Assembly (NCBI RefSeq): GCF_051535215.1
Contig: NZ_JBPPLY010000001.1
Span: 372,001-436,000, forward strand
Length of the DNA: 64,000 nucleotides
Direction: 5' to 3'
Origin: Nitrobacter sp051535215
GTDB taxonomy: Bacteria; Pseudomonadota; Alphaproteobacteria; Rhizobiales; Xanthobacteraceae
A program made the translations under genes and the position numbers. Shown one piece after another: positions 59,176 to 64,000 of this stretch. The number at the start of each line of letters is the position of its first letter. Within the stretch, counting starts at the first letter, position 1. Below the pieces are notes generated by a model, which saw only the letters and a list, made by a program, of their open reading frames with translations, was not told the origin of the DNA and did no database searches.

Positions 59176-60654
59176 CTAGGCGCGCGCGCGTTCGTTGCGA
59201 ATGGTCAGCAGTTCCACCGGGCGATCGGGAATTGCGATCCGGAACGTCGCGCCGATGGTGCCTTCCACCAGATTGACGTCGCCGCCATGCGCGCGCACCA
59301 GTTCCGCCGCGATCGCAAGGCCGAGGCCGCTGCCGCCCGGACGCGCCGATCCCTGGAACGCCTCGAACAGATGATTGCGGGCCTGTTGCGGCACGCCGGG
59401 GCCGGTATCGGAGATCTCGATGATCGTCACCGAACCCTCGCGTCGGCCGGTGATCCTGATCTGCCGGGCCGCGGCATCGCCTTGCGGCTGACTTTCCAGA
59501 GCCTGCGCCGCGTTGCGCACCAGATTGAGCAGAATGCGGAAAAGCTGATCCGGATCGGCATCGATTGTAAGGCCGCGCTCGATCGCGTTGATCCAGGTGA
59601 TTGACCCTTCCGCGGCAAGTCCGGCCGACTCGCGCACCTCGTTGACGATCGGCTCGATTGCTATTTTCCTCCGGTCGGGCGCGGCCTCCTGCGCGCGACC
59701 GTAAGACAGTGTCGACTGGCAGAACGCGATGGCGCGCTCCAGCGAGCGCATCAGCTTCGGCGCGAATCGCTGCACCCGCGGATCGGGTACGCTGGCAAGC
59801 TGATCAGACAGCAACTGCGAGGACGCCAGCAAATTGCGCAGGTCGTGATTGATCTTCGACACCGCGAGGCCGAGCGCCGCGAGCCGGCTCTTCTGATGCA
59901 GCATCGACACCAGGTCGCGCTGCATGTCGGAGAGCTCACGCTCGGCGACGCCGATTTCGTCGCCACGCTGTGACGGCACGATGATCCGCGCCGAGCTCTC
60001 GGGATTTTGGTGGAAGCCCACAAGATTCGCGGTCAGACGCCGCATCGGGCGGACGAACAGATAATGCAGCGCCAGATAGACCAGCGCCGCGGTGAGAACC
60101 GCGATCGTCAGCGAGACCAGCAACAGGTTGCGCGAAAAACGGTACATCGACTGGCGCAACGGCTCCTCGTCGGTGACGACTTCGATGAACTGCGCACCGC
60201 GCGGACCCGGTCCGATGATGCGGATCGCCTGGTTGCCGCTCTCCAGCATGGTTTCGAACGAACCCATAACGGCCGACCACGGCGTCATGGTGCGGATGTC
60301 GATGTCATGGTCGATCGCTGCCGGCAGATCCGCGCTGGCGAGCAGGCGGCGCTGCTGGCCCATCTTGATGGCGACGGCCCGCGCGCCGATGCTGCCGAGA
60401 ATTTGCCGCGCGAGCGAATCAGGCACTGTGCCCGACGGCGCCGCGTCGAGCACCAGCGCGGCCGTGTTTGCGGCCGCCAGGCGGTCGTTGAGGCGGTTCA
60501 TCCGGAAATTGGCGATCGCCGGGACGTAGATCAGGATTTCAGCGATCATCACCAGCGGGATCGTCAGCAGCAGGAGCTTGCCGGACAGGCCGAGCCGGCC
60601 GCGCAATGACAAACGCGCTGCCCGCACCCGGAGTTGTTCGATCGCCTGTGACAC
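59176..60654 (-). CDS. Sensor histidine kinase
   Basis: A 492-residue membrane histidine kinase. The first helix (LLLLTIPLVMIAEILIYVPA) is followed by a ~130-residue periplasmic sensor and a second helix (LLLVSLTIAVLTAALVYLAL), then a HAMP-like linker (RPMRRLTANLVGF), the H-box INHDLRNLLASSQLLSDQL, the N-box LLNLVRNAAQALE, G1 DTGPGVP and G2 GSGLGLAIA. The GTG start at 60654 is chosen for its GGAGGG ribosome site and because upstream codons are not family-like. No response regulator is adjacent, so its partner lies elsewhere. It is divergent from rpmH. Confidence 0.88.
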   Translation of the reverse strand: MSQAIEQLRVRAARLSLRGRLGLSGKLLLLTIPLVMIAEILIYVPAIANFRMNRLNDRLAAANTAALVLDAAPSGTVPDSLARQILGSIGARAVAIKMGQQRRLLASADLPAAIDHDIDIRTMTPWSAVMGSFETMLESGNQAIRIIGPGPRGAQFIEVVTDEEPLRQSMYRFSRNLLLVSLTIAVLTAALVYLALHYLFVRPMRRLTANLVGFHQNPESSARIIVPSQRGDEIGVAERELSDMQRDLVSMLHQKSRLAALGLAVSKINHDLRNLLASSQLLSDQLASVPDPRVQRFAPKLMRSLERAIAFCQSTLSYGRAQEAAPDRRKIAIEPIVNEVRESAGLAAEGSITWINAIERGLTIDADPDQLFRILLNLVRNAAQALESQPQGDAAARQIRITGRREGSVTIIEISDTGPGVPQQARNHLFEAFQGSARPGGSGLGLAIAAELVRAHGGDVNLVEGTIGATFRIAIPDRPVELLTIRNERARA

Positions 60655-60805
60655 GGCTGCCCTCCGCAGACCTGCGGCAAACTGACAGTGACCCGCATTT
60701 GTCCCGAACCGTTGGCCGGGAAAACTGCTGAAACACGTCGATAATATAAACCCAATGCGGGATTTGGCCAATTCGGCCATCGCGGGGAAACGCTAGAGGG
60801 CAAGA

Positions 60806-60834
60806 TTGACGAAAAGAGGTCACTCCCTTATAAG
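60806..60834 (+). promoter_or_regulatory. Sigma-70-type promoter for rpmH-rnpA-yidC
   Basis: TTGACG (60806-60811) and TATAAG (60829-60834) are separated by 17 bp, a near-consensus housekeeping promoter about 130 bp upstream of rpmH. Confidence 0.75.
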
Positions 60835-60966
60835 CCGCGCCAACTGTCCGCGATGACCCGGTTTCAGCCGGGGCGGCTCGTTCGGGCCGAAATCGGCCTG
60901 GTTCGGGTCGGCATTCCCGGGCTTAACCTCAATATCAGGCGACTTGCCCGGTCAGCGGAGACCCCC

Positions 60967-61101
60967 GTGAAACGGACTTATCAACCCAGCAAACTGGTGC
61001 GCAAGCGCCGCCACGGCTTTCGTGCCCGCCTCGCGACGACCGGCGGCCGCAAGGTTCTTGCCGCGCGGCGCGCACGCGGCCGCAAGCGCCTGAGCGCCTG
61101 A
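60967..61101 (+). CDS. rpmH: Ribosomal protein bL34
   Basis: A 44-residue bL34, complete: MKRTYQPSKLVRKRRHGFRA then GRKVLAARRARGRKRLSA. The start is GTG at 60967 (read as Met). bL34 is a universal large-subunit protein, and the rpmH-rnpA-yidC order is conserved in bacteria near the origin of replication. Confidence 0.97.
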   Translation: MKRTYQPSKLVRKRRHGFRARLATTGGRKVLAARRARGRKRLSA

Positions 61102-61124
61102 GCAAATCTCCCCGAGATTTCAAC

Positions 61125-61460
61125 ATGGAGCGGTTGAGGCAGCGGGCGGATTTCCTCGCCGTTGCCAACGGGCTGCGGGTGAACACTCCCGCCTTCGTGG
61201 TGCAAAATCGCAGCCGCGACGATGACGGCCCGATCAGGATCGGCTTCACGGTGACCAAGAAGAACGGCACCGCAACCGAGCGAAATCGCATCCGCCGCAG
61301 GCTTCGCGAATTGGTGAAGCGCGTGGGCGCCTTATCCATGCGACCGCACAGCGATTATGTGGTAATCGGCCGCCGTGCTGCGCTCGACCGCGGTTTCGCC
61401 GTCATGCTCGATGACCTGCGTTCGGCGTTCCGTCGCCTCGATCGCCAGCATCCAGGATGA
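61125..61460 (+). CDS. rnpA: RNase P protein component
   Basis: A 111-residue RnpA. The hallmark RNA-binding motif is in GTATERNRIRRRLRELVKRV (~50-69), preceded by IRIGFTVTKKNG and followed by DYVVIGRRAALDRGFAVM. It binds the catalytic RNase P RNA and helps recognise the pre-tRNA leader. It lies 23 bp after rpmH and 86 bp before yidC, presumably one operon. Confidence 0.96.
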   Translation: MERLRQRADFLAVANGLRVNTPAFVVQNRSRDDDGPIRIGFTVTKKNGTATERNRIRRRLRELVKRVGALSMRPHSDYVVIGRRAALDRGFAVMLDDLRSAFRRLDRQHPG

Positions 61461-61546
61461 TCGCGGGCATCAAGATCGGCGGTATCAACGGCGAATCGAG
61501 CTTCAACCCGAACCGAATGACGAGACCCTGAACCGAGATCGGAACG

Positions 61547-63379
61547 ATGTCTGACAACCGCAATACCATCATCGCCGTCGTTCTGTCGGGCCTCGTCCTG
61601 ATCGCCTGGCAGTATTTCTACAACATCCCGCAGATGGAAAAGGATCGGGTCGCGCAGCAGGCGCAGAGCCAGACGGACAAATCCCAGACCGAGCCGGCGA
61701 AAAATGCGCCCGGCCCCGATCACGCGGCGGCGGAAACCACGACGGTCAGCCGCGACGCCGCCATTGCGGCCACCCCGCGCATCAAGATCGACACCTCCCG
61801 GCTGAGCGGAAGCATTTCGCTGAAGGGCGCGCGCATCGACGATCTTTTGCTGACCAAGTTCCGCGAAACCGTCGACCCCACGTCGCCTGCGATCGAGCTG
61901 TTTTCGCCCTCCGGCACGGCCAATCCGTATTATGCCGAATTCGGATGGGTGCCGGCCGCCGGGTCGACCGTGAAACTGCCGGACCAGAATACCGTGTGGC
62001 AGCAGGAAGGGTCGGGCGCGCTGACGCAGTCCTCTCCCGTCACTCTGAAATATGACAACGGCGAAGGGCTGACCTTCCGTCGCACCGTTACGGTGGACGA
62101 CCACTACCTGTTCACGGTCAAGGATGACGTCACCAACGCCGGCAACGCGCCGGTGACGTTGTATCCGTTCGCGCTGATCTCACGGCACGGCACGCCGGCG
62201 GTTTCCGGCTACTACATCCTGCATGAAGGTCTTATCGGCTATCTCGGCGACCAGAAGTTGCAGGAATATACCTATAAGAAGATCGACGAAGCGAAATCGG
62301 TCAGTTTCAACGTCACCAACGGCTGGCTCGGCATCACCGACAAATATTGGGCCTCGGCGTTGCTGCCCGAAACCAGCGCCCGATTGCAGGCCCGCTTCTC
62401 GTCCAACGAGGTCGGCAAGGTCAGGACCTATCAGACCGACTATCTGGAGGACGCGCAGACCATTCCGGCCGGCGGCACCGCTACGGCAAATACGCGCCTG
62501 TTCGCCGGCGCCAAGGAAGCCGGCGTCGTCGGCATCAATTTTCCGTTCGTGCAACTCGGCGGCTACAACAAGCAGCTCAGCCTCAACCATTTCGATCTGC
62601 TGATCGACTGGGGCTGGTTCTACTTCATCACCAAGCCGATGTTCCTCGCGCTGGATTTCTTCTTCCACCTGTTCGGCAATTTCGGAATCGCGATCCTGCT
62701 GGTGACCGTGCTGGTCAAGCTGGTCTTCTTCCCGCTCGCCAACAAGTCCTACGCCTCGATGGCGAAGATGAAGGCGGTCCAGCCGCAGATCAACGCGCTG
62801 AAAGAACGCTTTCCCGACGACAAGATGAAGCTGCAGCAGGAGATGATGGAAATCTACAAGAAGGAGAAGATCAACCCGATCTCGGGCTGTCTTCCGGTCG
62901 TCTTGCAGATTCCGGTGTTCTTCTCGCTGTACAAGGTGCTGTTCGTGACCATCGAAATGCGTCACGCGCCGTTCTTCGCCTGGATCAAGGACCTGTCCGC
63001 GCCCGATCCGACCCACGTCTTCAATCTGTTCGGGCTGCTGCCCTACGATCCCTCGACGGTGCCGTTGCTTGGTCCGTATCTGGCGATCGGCGCGTGGCCG
63101 ATCATCATGGGCATCACGATGTGGTTCCAGATGAAGCTGAACCCGACGCCGCCGGACCCAACCCAGAAGATCATCTTCGACTGGATGCCGGTAATCTTCA
63201 CCTTCATGCTCGCGGCGTTCCCGGCCGGTCTCGTGATCTACTGGGCCTGGAACAACACGCTGTCGGTGATCCAGCAGAGCTTCATCATGCGCCGCAATGG
63301 CGTGAAGGTGGAACTGTTCGACAACGTGAAGTCCACCTTCCGCCGCAAATCCTCCGACAAGCCGGCGAAGACGACGTAG
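61547..63379 (+). CDS. yidC: Membrane protein insertase YidC
   Basis: A 610-residue Gram-negative YidC. The first helix (IIAVVLSGLVLIAWQYFYNI) is followed by a linker rich in Gln/Lys and the large periplasmic beta-sandwich domain (to about residue 340), then the conserved insertase core: NFGIAILLVTVLVKLVFFPL with the catalytic Arg/Lys groove region, KMKLQQEMMEIYKKEKINPI, GCLPVVLQIPVFFSLYKVLF. The basic C-terminus (RRKSSDKPAKTT) contacts ribosomes. It inserts membrane proteins alone or with SecYEG. Confidence 0.96.
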   Translation: MSDNRNTIIAVVLSGLVLIAWQYFYNIPQMEKDRVAQQAQSQTDKSQTEPAKNAPGPDHAAAETTTVSRDAAIAATPRIKIDTSRLSGSISLKGARIDDLLLTKFRETVDPTSPAIELFSPSGTANPYYAEFGWVPAAGSTVKLPDQNTVWQQEGSGALTQSSPVTLKYDNGEGLTFRRTVTVDDHYLFTVKDDVTNAGNAPVTLYPFALISRHGTPAVSGYYILHEGLIGYLGDQKLQEYTYKKIDEAKSVSFNVTNGWLGITDKYWASALLPETSARLQARFSSNEVGKVRTYQTDYLEDAQTIPAGGTATANTRLFAGAKEAGVVGINFPFVQLGGYNKQLSLNHFDLLIDWGWFYFITKPMFLALDFFFHLFGNFGIAILLVTVLVKLVFFPLANKSYASMAKMKAVQPQINALKERFPDDKMKLQQEMMEIYKKEKINPISGCLPVVLQIPVFFSLYKVLFVTIEMRHAPFFAWIKDLSAPDPTHVFNLFGLLPYDPSTVPLLGPYLAIGAWPIIMGITMWFQMKLNPTPPDPTQKIIFDWMPVIFTFMLAAFPAGLVIYWAWNNTLSVIQQSFIMRRNGVKVELFDNVKSTFRRKSSDKPAKTT

Positions 63380-63550
63380 CGTCTTCGTGGTTGCCGTTGC
63401 GCGAAGCTCAAGGGCGGCGCGGAGCGTCGTCCCAACGGCGACGAGGCTGTCCCGGACCAGGCCACGTCATGCAGGATTGCTTCGCCCGGGCAGAACCGGC
63501 TAAGCCGGTTCGGCCGCAAGCTCGGGAGCTATTCGTCTGAAAGCCCTTGC

Positions 63551-64000
63551 ATGACAACGGACACCGATGCGGAACTGATGGAGCGGGGCCGGAAGCTGTT
63601 CGCTGGCGACTGGCAATTCATCTGGGCCTCGCCGTCGATCGAAACGCTGCCGCCCATGGCCGGCGTCGAGGTTGCGTTCGCCGGACGCTCCAACGTCGGC
63701 AAGTCCAGCCTGATCAACGCGCTGACCGGTCGCAGCGCGCTGGCCCGGACCTCCCGCACGCCCGGCCGCACCCAGGAGCTGATTTTCTTCGAGGGGCCGA
63801 AAAGCGCCGACGTCCGTCTTGTCGACATGCCCGGCTACGGCTTTGCATCGGCGCCGAAAGCCAGGATCGCGGCGTGGACCTCGCTGATCCACAAATTCCT
63901 GCTCGGGCGCGCCAGCCTTGCGCGCGTCTACGTGTTGATCGACTCCCGCCATGGCATCAAGGATACCGACCAGGACATCCTGACCACGCTCGACAGGTCC
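63551..64000 (+). CDS. engB: Ribosome-biogenesis GTPase EngB (YihA/YsxC), 3'-partial
   Basis: The window cuts the gene after 150 codons. The N-terminus MTTDTDAELMERGRKLFAGD leads into the GTPase motifs: G1 FAGRSNVGKSSL, G2 TSRTPGRTQ and G3 VDMPGYGFAS. EngB assists large-subunit assembly. It follows yidC by 171 bp, as in related genomes. The true start may be this ATG; no closer alternative has a better ribosome site. Confidence 0.93.
   Translation, partial: MTTDTDAELMERGRKLFAGDWQFIWASPSIETLPPMAGVEVAFAGRSNVGKSSLINALTGRSALARTSRTPGRTQELIFFEGPKSADVRLVDMPGYGFASAPKARIAAWTSLIHKFLLGRASLARVYVLIDSRHGIKDTDQDILTTLDRS

Noticed and set aside
61457..61531. 24-residue frame between rnpA and yidC (MIAGIKIGGINGESSF)
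   Set aside because: Very short, no clear ribosome site, and the normal small gene in this position (yidD) is much longer; treated as intergenic.
62347..63540. 397-residue plus-strand frame inside yidC
   Set aside because: Out-of-frame shadow; yidC is in another frame with full conservation.

Overview
The window looks like one end of an alphaproteobacterial chromosome carrying an integrative element, most likely from the Bradyrhizobium/Nitrobacter/Rhodopseudomonas group. The evidence is the high GC, the rpmH-rnpA-yidC-engB order at the right end, a cobalamin riboswitch with BtuFDC genes, and two families of extragenic palindromic repeats typical of that group. The repeats occur only between 46 and 59 kb, which marks that part as core genome.

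Region 1 (1-31,556) is the distal part of an integrative (probably conjugative) element. It ends at a 46-bp copy of the 3' end of a tRNA-Arg(ACG) gene (attR-like) next to a tyrosine integrase. The backbone reads almost entirely leftward on the minus strand: integrase, TacA/TacT-type toxin-antitoxin, [cargo], ArdC, a long ParB-like protein, small conserved genes, ArdB-type antirestriction, a 1450-residue methyltransferase/strawberry-notch helicase, a toprim protein, a DUF2493 protein, SSB, regulators and a RepA with iteron-like repeats at its 3' end. Four backbone genes (parB, ardC, ardB, methyltransferase-helicase) share a repeated structured 5' leader that resembles the radC RNA motif. A 10-kb cargo block (18.7-28.75 kb), visibly lower in GC over its defence part, is bounded by two near-identical 38-bp copies of that leader. 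It carries an AKR-SDR-CMD enzyme operon, a three-gene SIR2-HerA-DEDDh exonuclease operon, a CoiA-like nuclease and an HNH nuclease.

Region 2 (31.56-40.9 kb) is a second accessory segment. It holds a tightly overlapping operon of a HIT-domain protein, a four-helix membrane protein and an 840-residue fusion of PPDK/PEP-synthase-like ATP-binding modules with a MazG/PRA-PH-like pyrophosphohydrolase. I do not recognise this operon as a described system, and it is the best candidate here for a new defence or nucleotide-signalling module. It is followed by two decayed alpha/beta-hydrolase genes and a broken RIT (recombinase-in-trio) element.

Region 3 (40.9-64 kb) is mostly core genome: a glycine-rich autotransporter divergent from a CadC-like winged-helix/TPR regulator; a cobalamin-riboswitch-controlled BtuC-BtuD-BtuF uptake operon; many small lineage-specific proteins, several under 70 residues; a Crp/Fnr regulator; an MFS transporter; a sensor histidine kinase; and the rpmH-rnpA-yidC-engB cluster with a recognisable promoter. 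No complete tRNA, no rRNA and no CRISPR array was seen.
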